IMG/VR virus record: IMGVR_UViG_3300021371_000017
Coordinates: 1-56,850 of that record
DNA: 56,850 nt
Reading direction: 5' to 3' (one strand)
From: a virus
The translations under genes were made by a program, and so were the position numbers. The notes beneath the pieces were generated by a model. The model worked only from the letters and a program-made list of their open reading frames with translations, was not told the DNA's origin and ran no database searches. Below, piece by piece: positions 27,101 to 35,277 of this stretch (position 1 is its first letter; every line of letters begins with the position of its first letter).

Positions 27101-30100
27101 AAAAATTTATAATTACAGAATCTACTTTAGAATACGGTAATAATTACGATACTACCAAAAACTTTATAACTAAAACTCAAACCACGTCATTATTAAATAC
27201 GCCTTATTTTACTAACGCAATTCTTAAAGGAGTTGAAAATGAAAAAAATGAAATAGAAAATCCATACGTGGCTTTAGGGTATCTATATTTAAATTCCTTA
27301 CCTCTAACAACATTAAAAGAAAAATTTAAATCATACAATAATAATGTCACTACAGATTTAAACTATATTTTTGCAACATTAAATAAATTTTCTTCAGTAC
27401 ATAAAGTCCCTTATTATTGGATATTAAAATATGGTTCCATATGGCATAGATATAAAGAATATAAAGAGAGTGGTGTCGACATTTTAGATGATGTATGGAA
27501 AGACTTTGACTATAAATTTGCGTATGACCCTATTGGAGGAGATACATCTAAGTCATACACTTTTGAAGATTATGGTGGGAATAACGTCACAATAAAACAA
27601 TTAGAGGAGGTGAGCGGAACTATAGTGGAAGATATTTCCCCTATACCTAATGAGGTGTTAAATATAACATACCCATACGTCACTAAGAAAGTAGAAAATG
27701 GATTTTATCCAAAGGTAATAAACGAACTATATTACTACTTCACTAAAAAAGATATTTTTACGTCTTACACTTCAGATGAAATACAAACCGCACAAACTGA
27801 GAAAAATTTAAAAATAGGTAATTCAGATAATGGAAGTATAGATAAAATAATATCTAGCGGAGATACGAGGGGTCAATACAATATGAACAGTTGGTCACAG
27901 TACTTTAACATAAAAGGAAATTATGATTTTAGAGAAAACCAAGAAGATAAGATATTAATTATACCGTCTTTTGGTGATGTTAAATTTAATCAAGCGGAGT
28001 TTGAATGTTTTAATAATCAGGGTAAATATAAACAGAATTTAACAACTAATAATTCTATTTATAATGGAAGTGTCAGGTCTTTTTGGGCGTCATCTAACTT
28101 CGGGTATTTTTCTAATGAAATGGTAAATAAACCAACACCATTACAGTACATTAAAAATATAGACCCCGAAAATAAAAACACTCAACCGTTTAATATAAGT
28201 AATTCAGATACTTTACAATACTCATCTATAGACGATATATTTGGAGTATTCACAAAAGAAATGTTGGATAATTTTGAGTCTTACTTCTTAAACTTTTGTG
28301 AAGTAGATACTAAATATAACATTAATAAGGTAAATAGAGGTGAAACTACATTTGAAAAGTTTGTAGAATTAAGTATGGGTCCTGTCGAAATAGATAATGA
28401 AAGGATACTAGAATTAGAAAGGATATATAACAACATACCATCTACATTTAACGGATTAAACGTTAACGGATACAATATAAATTTATCTACGGTTATGAAG
28501 TCACTATTTATCATCGATAAGCCAACAATAACCAATAACATAGATGAAGACCTTAAGAATATAAGTGACGGGCAATTAACTACTTTTTTAAATTATCATA
28601 TTGAAAAGGCGTTATATCGTGAAGTTGTATTAAAAATAGGAAATCCGGGAAAATATGACAATAAAGTTTACGGCTCAATAACCACAGTCAGTAATCAAAT
28701 GATTAAGGACCCTTATGACTTTAAAACATACATCCCTAACAGTTTACCAACACAAAGTGGAAGTACTACTTTAGGTGAAAGTAGGGGAAATTACACAGAT
28801 GCGTGGAACTCTATGTATCTAAATGTGGGAGAGTTTAGTGAGGTCGGATTTAAATACTCTGATAATGGTTCGTATTTAACAGATTTTTTCGTAGACATGG
28901 ATTACGAATTCAACGAAAGTAACGTTGTAAACTTATCATCCCTAATAAAAATATACGCAGCTAAAAAATCACAAGACAACACATACAATAAGAGTAAATT
29001 CATAAAAGATTTAAATGACGCACTTATAGGTAAGGAAAAATTCCAACAGAATATATTAAATAATATTTTTATTAAACTAAACAGACAATTACCCTCTGTT
29101 TCGGTCACGGATGACGCGCTTAGAATTTCAAAAATTGATGGAAATGTACCTAAGTTAGAGTTATGGAAATCGTTCCAACTACTAAATGATAAGTGGGTGT
29201 CTGGACAAGATTTTAAAACTAGAACTATATTTGAAGATTTTTTATTTTTAGACCGGGCCAACAGACCTATAGGGGATAAAATTGTGATAAATATTAAAGA
29301 ACTTGAGGGGTATTTAAGAGGTAGAAATGATAAAACTACCGTATATTCTTTACTTGGGACAATATATGAAAAAAATAATTTTGTTTTTATGCCAACACCG
29401 GCATATACAAACTTTTATGGTAGAGATGATAGAGTAAAAAAAGGGGAACCTTTCCCACAAGATATACCGAATGATTTGTTTGGAACATTCATGGAGGTCG
29501 ATGCGAGAAACAGTAGACCAAAAATGTTAGGGATATGGATGGGACCTCCATCAGAAAATTTAGGTATGGAACAAAATAAAAATATTAGGAAAGGTAATGA
29601 CTCATTTGATATTACTAACCCGTCAGACTGTCCATTGAGAGAAAATCAACAAAATAAAGATAATTATTCGGATAGTAATAGATGTGTTGGGTTTCAAGTA
29701 GACTTTGGTAAAAGAAACCAAGGAGTATTTAACTCAGTATCTATTGACATGAATCAACATAAAAATATTGGACCGACATTTGGGGTCTTAGAACAATTAG
29801 GTGCGCAGGCGTCAGGTCAAAAGGTTGCACAACAAACTCAATCACTTTATAATTTTTATAAATCTAGAAGTTATACATGTCAGGTACAGTCTTTAGGTAA
29901 TGTTATGATACAACCGACTATGTACTTTAACCTAACAAATGTACCTATGTTTTACGGTCCATATTATATAATGAATGTTAATCATAGTATAAGTACGAGG
30001 GGATTCACGACTAATTTTGAAGGGGTAAGAATGCCTAAATACTCATTCCCAAAACCAGATAAATTGGTTGCCAGTGTAAACAGAGAATTGTTAGGTCTAT

Positions 30101-30792
30101 ATCAAAAGAAGTTAAGGTCTATTGAAGTTAATAACCCATCAGGAAAAACAAATAATACAATTGCATTATCTGAATCCAAAAATGTTAGTCAAGTCCCTGA
30201 AGAAAAATGTAAATCACTAACTAAATATAGTGATAAGACATTTGTTGATATGACACCAACTACTGTTAATGGACAAGAAGTAAAAGAATACGTAAATAAC
30301 AACCAATTCACAAACAATAAATTAAAATTTTTCATATATGGAATTGCTACTCATAACCTACCAGTTAGGCAAAATGTGTATAATAATAATTTAATGGATT
30401 TGGTTACAAGTAGAGAAATAAAACCAACACAAAGGACGCAATATTTCAACTCTCAAACTTGTATTATTGTTAATGAACAAACATTTCCTATTGCTTCATT
30501 TTCAAGTATTAAAGATTCGCTCGATTTTATGAGAGCTACATTTAACCCACTGGGTTCAATACTTGAGGCGATGGATAATGAACTTCAACAAACTCAAACG
30601 ACTAATACAACACCTAAGGCTTTAGCGTATTTATATTTAGCTCAAATATATGAGATTGAGCCAATACAAGGGACTCCACAACAGATTATTGCCATTATAA
30701 AAACTAAAATAAATGGTAATACTCAATACAAAGATGAGTATCAAGAATGGCTTGATATTTTTACATCGGTAGTTTCTAGGGGGGATATTTGA
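24178..30792 (+). CDS. Giant baseplate hub protein
   Basis: 2204 residues, the longest gene here. N-terminal 230 residues (SWTDNLTLGQNRGGDADSQ, then FFQFPYPLFTLTLKGYYGK) and C-terminal 450 residues (VDFGKRNQGVFNSVSIDMNQ; SLYNFYKSRSYTCQVQSLG; then MYFNLTNVPMFYGPYYIMNV with VNHSIS) show the pattern of gp27/gp44-type hub proteins, in which the hub barrel binds the tube tip. Between them are over 1400 residues of Asn/Lys/Ser-rich sequence that I cannot assign. T4 gp27 is 391 residues, so most of this protein is extra, perhaps arms joining hub and wedges. The gene directly follows the gp53-like gene. Hub role is moderately supported. Confidence 0.7.
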   Translation: MAGNKFFNNQDVYVETDYDNIIIIDPNKVVDSDGTVSERLINQEELVMYANLETKVIPRSKLVVGSNFQDTIENIRIGALDQDKSTVINFMKPQTVNNGQAQTQDDYLDTSWTDNLTLGQNRGGDADSQMLGITNISVKVNASFAAIVSIEMEDVQGRVLFEQGENSPYSAFFQFPYPLFTLTLKGYYGKAIRYELMLKDFNARFEPSSGNYKISTNFISRTYAMLSDIPIEALFALPHMYSRTTTIGTNKTSSQPGLDTQELRQIKSTKGYDTIKEVYSAYKAKGLIEDNFPELTINQMLMKLQNFERYVMEAYGKEDMSPLTEIQKYSNTITEYRNQIYGLFTDNWFSENISNRLGLIDRTPNSPILYPIKNNGGKNEKLQKRKDSISNLESIIKKYNTILNENPVFGTNGSVKVNGKKIETSLNCDIKISDFKKQKPTESEVDYNNTYELRYKATPTELELSDFKNNVIIKELAVPPTVVNAETLTVEEDSLLNQYIVFGDQNNSNNLTKNSFLRKLEELQDNFETKKQQVEETISYALAEKIKSPDVGLGFNPTINNVMAVICASADGFLRLMDKVHDDAWDKRKDPIRVGAIMSPEKSEGTETTMVNALLNGLSAYGTEKEDSPTIYPWPQYFVTSIDEDGNELYEDKYPGDSSEVNKVQGWKYSVWPEIQFVEEFVKGSVQIENQTLGFNYPNELKENPFISCNAIEFPFQGQPYNDLRIVSFFYELFERTFLNSNYTKLYRESGYNNELYSVFSDFEYINLQESVVKSPELIELLKNFSFSYENLLKYMRSISNNGQGQSWNLFNRGDFTTPYIKSLINQDFGVYKLSYLEGNSIRVSSSSESSDKLIKYLNSNQSDELTFTDGYPFNNLTWLQNNLSEGSKVNSIRISNDTSKMFSFNEDQKTIASFSNEDETYDKKMFSYFEWITNTSTSPNQEVSEINPNPNSNSENIFETNNQVINYYNNRTKEKFIITESTLEYGNNYDTTKNFITKTQTTSLLNTPYFTNAILKGVENEKNEIENPYVALGYLYLNSLPLTTLKEKFKSYNNNVTTDLNYIFATLNKFSSVHKVPYYWILKYGSIWHRYKEYKESGVDILDDVWKDFDYKFAYDPIGGDTSKSYTFEDYGGNNVTIKQLEEVSGTIVEDISPIPNEVLNITYPYVTKKVENGFYPKVINELYYYFTKKDIFTSYTSDEIQTAQTEKNLKIGNSDNGSIDKIISSGDTRGQYNMNSWSQYFNIKGNYDFRENQEDKILIIPSFGDVKFNQAEFECFNNQGKYKQNLTTNNSIYNGSVRSFWASSNFGYFSNEMVNKPTPLQYIKNIDPENKNTQPFNISNSDTLQYSSIDDIFGVFTKEMLDNFESYFLNFCEVDTKYNINKVNRGETTFEKFVELSMGPVEIDNERILELERIYNNIPSTFNGLNVNGYNINLSTVMKSLFIIDKPTITNNIDEDLKNISDGQLTTFLNYHIEKALYREVVLKIGNPGKYDNKVYGSITTVSNQMIKDPYDFKTYIPNSLPTQSGSTTLGESRGNYTDAWNSMYLNVGEFSEVGFKYSDNGSYLTDFFVDMDYEFNESNVVNLSSLIKIYAAKKSQDNTYNKSKFIKDLNDALIGKEKFQQNILNNIFIKLNRQLPSVSVTDDALRISKIDGNVPKLELWKSFQLLNDKWVSGQDFKTRTIFEDFLFLDRANRPIGDKIVINIKELEGYLRGRNDKTTVYSLLGTIYEKNNFVFMPTPAYTNFYGRDDRVKKGEPFPQDIPNDLFGTFMEVDARNSRPKMLGIWMGPPSENLGMEQNKNIRKGNDSFDITNPSDCPLRENQQNKDNYSDSNRCVGFQVDFGKRNQGVFNSVSIDMNQHKNIGPTFGVLEQLGAQASGQKVAQQTQSLYNFYKSRSYTCQVQSLGNVMIQPTMYFNLTNVPMFYGPYYIMNVNHSISTRGFTTNFEGVRMPKYSFPKPDKLVASVNRELLGLYQKKLRSIEVNNPSGKTNNTIALSESKNVSQVPEEKCKSLTKYSDKTFVDMTPTTVNGQEVKEYVNNNQFTNNKLKFFIYGIATHNLPVRQNVYNNNLMDLVTSREIKPTQRTQYFNSQTCIIVNEQTFPIASFSSIKDSLDFMRATFNPLGSILEAMDNELQQTQTTNTTPKALAYLYLAQIYEIEPIQGTPQQIIAIIKTKINGNTQYKDEYQEWLDIFTSVVSRGDI

Positions 30793-30811
30793 ATATTCCA
30801 AATAATCAATA

Positions 30812-30819
30812 TATTTATA
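30812..30819 (+). promoter_or_regulatory. Candidate late promoter motif TATTTATA before two small genes
   Basis: Exact core in CAATATATTTATATAAAAAAG, 12 bases before the ATG at 30832. It has the same ATAAAA extension as the sites at 5375, 6971 and 19133. Confidence 0.45.
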
Positions 30820-30831
30820 TAAAAAAGAGTA

Positions 30832-31056
30832 ATGAACATAAAAAATTTATTAGACACATATCTACAAAAGGATAGTCGATTAACTGAGCGTGATAACGGA
30901 AACGGATATAAAGAAGTGTGTGATTTAGATACCGGAGACTGTTATACGGTAAGAATGAGAGACGGGTTAATCGAAAGAGTAGATAATACTATGAAAGTTA
31001 ATAAAACTCTAAGAGTTGAGACCCCACAGGGAATGAAGACACTATTAAACGGATAA
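30832..31056 (+). CDS. Hypothetical 74-residue protein
   Basis: Small hydrophilic protein with a DNGNGYKEVCDLDTGDCYTV stretch (two Cys eight residues apart) followed by RMRDGLIERVD. The turn-rich DLDTGDCY could bind a metal or form a beta hairpin. It starts MNIKNLLDTYLQKDS, a short amphipathic helix. It is cotranscribed with the acidic protein that follows 13 bases later, under a candidate late motif. No family recognised. Confidence 0.6.
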   Translation: MNIKNLLDTYLQKDSRLTERDNGNGYKEVCDLDTGDCYTVRMRDGLIERVDNTMKVNKTLRVETPQGMKTLLNG

Positions 31057-31069
31057 AATAAAAAATATT

Positions 31070-31690
31070 ATGTCAATAGATAAAAAAATATTAAAAGAAA
31101 TAAAAAGACATCAAAACATAAATAATTATGTTTTTGAGCAAGAGGAAGTTACGGACTTACCTGATGAAGGTGGTGAAGACATTGCTCAGACAGATGACTT
31201 AGAGGTTGACGAAGTCCCTGAACCTGTGGATGTAAGTGATGACCCAGACGTTGAAGTTGTTAGTGGTGATGATGAAGTTGATGTTACCGATGAAGGCGGT
31301 ACCGAAGAGTTAGACATTACAGATTTAGTGACGACACAAAAAGATATGTCTAATAAACAGGATGAATATATGGATACTATGTTTGGTAAATTAGATGATT
31401 TAACAAGTAAACTCGGAGAGATGGATAGTATATTAGACCGAATTAATCAGTTGGAAACTAAAATAGAAAAATATAGACAAAAATCTCCTGAAGAAAAATT
31501 ACAGTTAAGGAGTTTAGATAGTTATCCATATAATCAAAAACTAACTGACTTCTTTATGGATAAGCAAGAAGATTTAGAAAAGACAGGAAAAAACGAATAC
31601 GTACTTACAAGTGATGACATTGAAAGTTATTCGGACGGCAATATTAAAAAATCGTTCGACCAACCATTTGAAGATGAAGGTCTCATGTAA
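31070..31690 (+). CDS. Acidic coiled-coil protein with N-terminal leader motif
   Basis: 206 residues. It begins with LKEI, eleven residues, EQEE, the same spacing as the leader of the gene at 9318. Residues about 25-85 are extremely acidic (runs such as SDDPDVEVVSGDDEVDV), residues about 90-140 form a likely coiled coil (MFGKLDDLTSKLGEMDSIL and following heptads), and the end is charged and mixed. This resembles scaffold or prohead-core proteins in composition, though no family is recognised. It is the last gene before a strong terminator and probably late expressed. Confidence 0.6.
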   Translation: MSIDKKILKEIKRHQNINNYVFEQEEVTDLPDEGGEDIAQTDDLEVDEVPEPVDVSDDPDVEVVSGDDEVDVTDEGGTEELDITDLVTTQKDMSNKQDEYMDTMFGKLDDLTSKLGEMDSILDRINQLETKIEKYRQKSPEEKLQLRSLDSYPYNQKLTDFFMDKQEDLEKTGKNEYVLTSDDIESYSDGNIKKSFDQPFEDEGLM

Positions 31691-31714
31691 TTAAACCGTG
31701 TAAATATTTTTATT

Positions 31715-31742
31715 AAAAAGAGACTATTGAGTCTCTTTTTTT
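31715..31742 (+). terminator. Rho-independent terminator ending the late tail block
   Basis: AAAAAGAGACT and AGTCTCTTTTT pair perfectly over 11 bp around ATTG, followed by further T. Because A and T runs flank the stem, it could act in both directions. It lies 12 bases before the SSB promoter, and so separates late and replication transcription units. Confidence 0.9.
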
Positions 31743-31753
31743 ATTCTCAGTAA

Positions 31754-31784
31754 TTTGACTTAAGTTAAAAATCATTTATATTTG
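31754..31784 (+). promoter_or_regulatory. Bacteroidota-type housekeeping promoter for the SSB and replication cluster
   Basis: TTTG at 31754-31757, 19 bases, then TATATTTG at 31777-31784, an excellent match to the Bacteroidota consensus TTTG/TAnnTTTG. Transcription would begin near 31791, leaving about 33 bases before the ATG at 31824. It rules out the upstream TTG (31782), which lies in the promoter itself, as the translation start. Confidence 0.75.
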
Positions 31785-31823
31785 TATAGAATAATAGATA
31801 AATTTTTAAAGAATAAAAGAAAA

Positions 31824-32678
31824 ATGGCAAACGCACTCGACGCAGTACTAGCTCAGTACGACAAAAATGTCACATCTCGCGGTAACGGGGATGGAATGAC
31901 TCAAGAGCAAAGGTTGAAGAAGTACTTCACTACGTACCTACCTAAAGGTACTAAATCCGGACAGTCTAAGATAAGGATACTACCAACACCCGATGGTTCA
32001 TCACCATTTAAGGAAGTTTGGTTTCACGAGGTTCAAGTAGACGGTAGATGGGTTAAACTATACGACCCAGGTAAAAATGATGGTGAACGCTCCCCATTGA
32101 CTGAAGTCTACGAAGAACTTATGTCAACAGGAAAAGAGTCAGATAAAAAACTGGCTATGCAGTACCGTCCACGCAAGTTTTATATAGTAAAGGTTGTTGA
32201 CCGTGATAATGAATCAGACGGGGTTAAATTTTGGAGATTTAAGGATAACTATAAACAAGAAGGTATCTTGGATAAGATTATCCCAATATGGAGAGCTAAG
32301 GGAGACGTTACTGACTCTCAAGAGGGCAGAGACTTAATTGTCGAACTTTCTAAATCTAAAACTAACTCAGGTATTGAGTACACTGTAGTTCAAACTATTA
32401 TGTACGATGACCCAACACCTCTAAGTGATGATAGTGATACGATGAAAGAATGGATGGAGGATGAAATGACGTGGTCTGATGTGTACGCACAAAGACCTGT
32501 AGAGTATCTTGAAGCGGTCGCAAGGGGAGAGACACCTGTATGGGACTCAGAACTTAAAAAGTTTGTTTATGGAGACAATACTATTGAAACGATTGGTGGT
32601 GGTGATGAGAAAGTAAAAATTAATGAAGAAAAGGACCCACAGTCGACTACTAAAGTCGATGAAAATCTTCCTTTCTAA
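31824..32678 (+). CDS. Single-stranded DNA-binding protein (T4 gp32-like)
   Basis: 284 residues from the ATG at 31824, chosen because a longer frame starting at TTG 31782 would begin inside the promoter. After MANALDAVLAQYDKN and a KSGQSKIRILPTPDG strand, the body has alternating aromatic and basic strands of an OB fold (VWFHEVQVDGRWVKLYDPG, FWRFKDNYK) as in gp32. The C-terminus is acidic and ends DENLPF, like the DDDIPF tail of bacterial SSB that recruits partner proteins. I see no clear zinc-binding Cys set of the T4 kind. It coats single-stranded DNA at the fork and works with the UvsX, helicase and polymerase of this window. Confidence 0.85.
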   Translation: MANALDAVLAQYDKNVTSRGNGDGMTQEQRLKKYFTTYLPKGTKSGQSKIRILPTPDGSSPFKEVWFHEVQVDGRWVKLYDPGKNDGERSPLTEVYEELMSTGKESDKKLAMQYRPRKFYIVKVVDRDNESDGVKFWRFKDNYKQEGILDKIIPIWRAKGDVTDSQEGRDLIVELSKSKTNSGIEYTVVQTIMYDDPTPLSDDSDTMKEWMEDEMTWSDVYAQRPVEYLEAVARGETPVWDSELKKFVYGDNTIETIGGGDEKVKINEEKDPQSTTKVDENLPF

Positions 32679-32692
32679 AGATTACAAATGTT

Positions 32693-32724
32693 AATGGTGA
32701 GGAGGGATAATCCTCCTCACCATT
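32693..32724 (+). terminator. Terminator or attenuator between the SSB and UvsX genes
   Basis: AATGGTGAGGAGG pairs perfectly over 13 bp with CCTCCTCACCATT around GATAAT, then ATTTTAATT. The weak T-run suggests partial termination, which would keep SSB message more abundant than the downstream replication genes. Confidence 0.8.
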
Positions 32725-32741
32725 ATTTTAATTAAAAAAAA

Positions 32742-33746
32742 ATGGCAATTAAAAAGAAAGACTTTAAAGATATTAAGAAGAAATTTTCTTCATCAGCTAA
32801 GTTTAAACCGCAAAGGTTTTATGATTTAGGTACTGATTTCTTAGATGCAGTAGGGGTACCTGGACCGGCAATGGGTCACCTTAATATGTTTTTAGGTCAC
32901 TCGGATACAGGAAAAACTACAGCACTTGTTAAAGCTGCTGTTGACGCACAAAAAAAAGGTATACTCCCTGTTTTTATAATAACAGAGCAGAAATGGTCTT
33001 TTGAGCATGCAAAACTTATGGGTTTTGAATGTGAAGAAGTTGTTGATAAAGAAACGGGAGAATTAGATTGGGATGGATTTTTCCTTTTTAATAATAACTT
33101 TGAATATATTGAACAAATTACTAATTTTATTAATGAACTGTTAGATGCTCAAAGTAGTGGAGATTTGGATTATGACTTACTATTTTTATGGGATTCAGTT
33201 GGTTCAGTTCCATGTAAGATGACATATGACGGTAAAGGTGGTAAGCAACATAATGCGGCAGTTTTGGCAGATAAGATAGGTATGGGAATAAACCAAAGAA
33301 TATCAGGTTCTCGTAGGTCAGATTCAAAACACGAAAATACTTTAGTAATTGTTAACCAACCATGGGTTGAACTTCCAGATAATCCTTTTGGTCAGCCTAA
33401 GATTAAAGCTAAAGGAGGAGAGGCTATTTGGTTAAACTCATCATTAGTTTTTCTTTTTGGAAATCAAAAGAATGCGGGTACTACAAAGATAACTGCGGTT
33501 AAAGATAAAAGAAAAGTAAAATTTGCAACTAGAACTAAGGTCTCAGTTATGAAAAACCACATTAATGGGTTAGGTTATGAAGACGGTAGAATATTAGTTA
33601 CTGCTCACGGGTTTTTACCCGGAAAGGATTCCTCTGAGGAAAAAAAATCTATCGAAAAGTATAAATCTGAAAACTCTGAATATTGGAAAGATATTATTGG
33701 TACAGGTAGTGACTTTAAGTTGGAAGAAGAAAGTTTAATTCTTTAA
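32742..33746 (+). CDS. RecA/UvsX-type recombinase
   Basis: 334 residues. Walker A GHSDTGKTT at 52-60, catalytic-type E82 in TEQKW, Walker B LLFLWDS at 146-152, and a region with NQPWVELPDNPFGQPK (about 205-220) followed by KGGEAIWLNSS, matching the L2 and downstream strand of UvsX/RecA proteins. T4 UvsX is 391 residues. It should form filaments on single-stranded DNA and carry out strand exchange and recombination-dependent replication. A Lys-rich N-terminus (KKKDFKDIKKK) may contact DNA. The gene lies after an attenuator and 10 bases before the RNase H gene. Confidence 0.9.
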   Translation: MAIKKKDFKDIKKKFSSSAKFKPQRFYDLGTDFLDAVGVPGPAMGHLNMFLGHSDTGKTTALVKAAVDAQKKGILPVFIITEQKWSFEHAKLMGFECEEVVDKETGELDWDGFFLFNNNFEYIEQITNFINELLDAQSSGDLDYDLLFLWDSVGSVPCKMTYDGKGGKQHNAAVLADKIGMGINQRISGSRRSDSKHENTLVIVNQPWVELPDNPFGQPKIKAKGGEAIWLNSSLVFLFGNQKNAGTTKITAVKDKRKVKFATRTKVSVMKNHINGLGYEDGRILVTAHGFLPGKDSSEEKKSIEKYKSENSEYWKDIIGTGSDFKLEEESLIL

Positions 33747-33756
33747 GTATTTTAAT

Positions 33757-34764
33757 GTGACTAAGACCTTATTAGTGGATGGAAATAACCTATTTAAGAT
33801 AGGTTATCATGGAGTACGTGAGTATTATCATAAAGGTAACCATATTGGTGGTATATATCACTTTGTTAATACTTTACGTAGATTTATTTCAGAGTATAAC
33901 TATGATAAGGTAATCGTTTTTTGGGACGGAAATGATAACTCAATACAGAGGAAGAAAATTTTCGCAGAATATAAAGAAAATAGAAGGTATAACAGACTTA
34001 ATGATATTCAAAAACAATCATTTGAATGGCAACTCAAAAGAGTAAAAGAGTATCTTGAGGAAATGTTTATACGTCAGATTATAGTTGATGGTAATGAGTC
34101 AGATGATATGATAGCGTATTATTGTCATATCTCTGAGGATGAAAACAAAACTATATTTTCTGCGGATAAAGACCTAACACAACTAATATCTGAAAAAGTA
34201 CAAATATATTCTCCAACACAGAAACAAATGATTAAGTACGGAGATAAAGTTAAATTGAAAGATATATCAATACCCCATCAAAATGTTTCTACTTTTAAAA
34301 TTATATCAGGAGATAAGTCCGACAATATTGATGGTATTTACTATTTTGGTGAAAAAACTTTTGTAAAACTTTTCCCTGAGATAGTTGATTCCGTGGTCTC
34401 TGTTGACGATATTTTAGAAAAAGGTGAAAAACTACACGAAAATGATAAGGATAACAGAGCGTTACAAAACCTACTATCGGGTAAAACTAAGAGAGGGGTA
34501 TATGGTGATGAATTTTATGTTATTAATAGGAAACTTGTGGATTTATCAGTACCTTTGTTAACTGAAGAAGCGAAAGAACTAGTTGAACTTTATTACTCTG
34601 AAGATATTGACCCTGAAGGTAGGGGGTATCAAAATTTGATGAGGATGATGATGGATGATGGAATATTCAAATACCTACCTAAAACTGACAACGCATGGGT
34701 TTATTTTCTTACCCCATTTATGAAACTAACAAGAAAAGAAAAAAGAAGATTTAAAAAAAACTAA
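33757..34764 (+). CDS. RNase H / FEN-family 5'-3' exonuclease (T4 rnh-like)
   Basis: 335 residues, T4 RNase H is 305. Acidic metal-site residues of the PIN/FEN fold are present: D8 in LVDGNN, D57 in VFWDGND, E114-D116-D117 in DGNESDD, D137/D139 in SADKD, and D186/D189/D192 in SGDKSDN. The start is GTG, in the overlapping ATGTGA context where ATG would stop at once. It removes RNA primers and flaps from lagging-strand fragments. The C-terminal third has the long MMMDDGIFKYLPK helix region, and it ends in a basic tail (RKEKRRFKKN) that could bind DNA. Confidence 0.9.
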   Translation: MTKTLLVDGNNLFKIGYHGVREYYHKGNHIGGIYHFVNTLRRFISEYNYDKVIVFWDGNDNSIQRKKIFAEYKENRRYNRLNDIQKQSFEWQLKRVKEYLEEMFIRQIIVDGNESDDMIAYYCHISEDENKTIFSADKDLTQLISEKVQIYSPTQKQMIKYGDKVKLKDISIPHQNVSTFKIISGDKSDNIDGIYYFGEKTFVKLFPEIVDSVVSVDDILEKGEKLHENDKDNRALQNLLSGKTKRGVYGDEFYVINRKLVDLSVPLLTEEAKELVELYYSEDIDPEGRGYQNLMRMMMDDGIFKYLPKTDNAWVYFLTPFMKLTRKEKRRFKKN

Positions 34765-34782
34765 CTTAAAAAAAATTAAAAA

Positions 34783-35238
34783 ATGAGTAAGGAAAAAAGT
34801 GAAATGACTAAAATGGAGTTTCTTCTAACTCTTAATGATAATATCATTGTTCAGAGATATTATAATGTTAAAAGTTATAACAAAAACGCGAAAAATAGTT
34901 TTGAGTTGTACGAGACAGTTATGGGAATTCAAGAGGAGATTCATAACGACCTTAAAATGAAATCTATAACCTATATGTTAGATAACGAGTATCAAATTGC
35001 TGCTGACCCAAAGATTATGGAGACGTCTATGACGGACGAGGCAGAAGATTTTAACGTATACATTAAATTGAATGATGATGTTATATACCATCGTATATGG
35101 GATGGGAAAGTTTACCCACCCAAAGTAAGGTATACCGTTGACGTAAGACCTCATTTGAAGTCTGTATTGAAGGCATTAACTAATGTTTTTTCTACTGACA
35201 AATTGACATATGAAATCGCGGGATATAACCTAGTTTGA
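34783..35238 (+). CDS. Hypothetical protein in replication cluster
   Basis: 151 residues, starting with MSKEKSEMTKMEFLLTLNDN. It has EFLLTLNDNIIVQRYYNVKSYN, two helices (SFELYETVMGIQEEIHND) and, in the C-terminal half, NVYIKLNDDVIYHRIWDGK, so it seems a compact alpha/beta protein. I believe similar small proteins occur near the helicase genes of T4-like phages but cannot name a family. Its position between RNase H and the replicative helicase suggests a replisome accessory such as a loader or inhibitor; that is inference from context only. Confidence 0.65.
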   Translation: MSKEKSEMTKMEFLLTLNDNIIVQRYYNVKSYNKNAKNSFELYETVMGIQEEIHNDLKMKSITYMLDNEYQIAADPKIMETSMTDEAEDFNVYIKLNDDVIYHRIWDGKVYPPKVRYTVDVRPHLKSVLKALTNVFSTDKLTYEIAGYNLV

Positions 35239-35241
35239 TTA

Positions 35242-35249
35242 TATTTATT
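35242..35249 (+). promoter_or_regulatory. TATTTATT, near-match to the candidate late motif before the helicase gene
   Basis: In GATTATATTTATTAAGAC, 28 bases before the helicase ATG. It has one mismatch and lies before a replication gene, so it may instead be chance in A/T-rich sequence. Confidence 0.2.
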
Positions 35250-35277
35250 AAGACACGTATTTTAAAAACTGATAAAC

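Noticed and set aside
31782-31823. Longer SSB start at TTG 31782
   Set aside because: That codon lies inside the -7 element of the promoter, and the ATG at 31824 gives the expected N-terminus.
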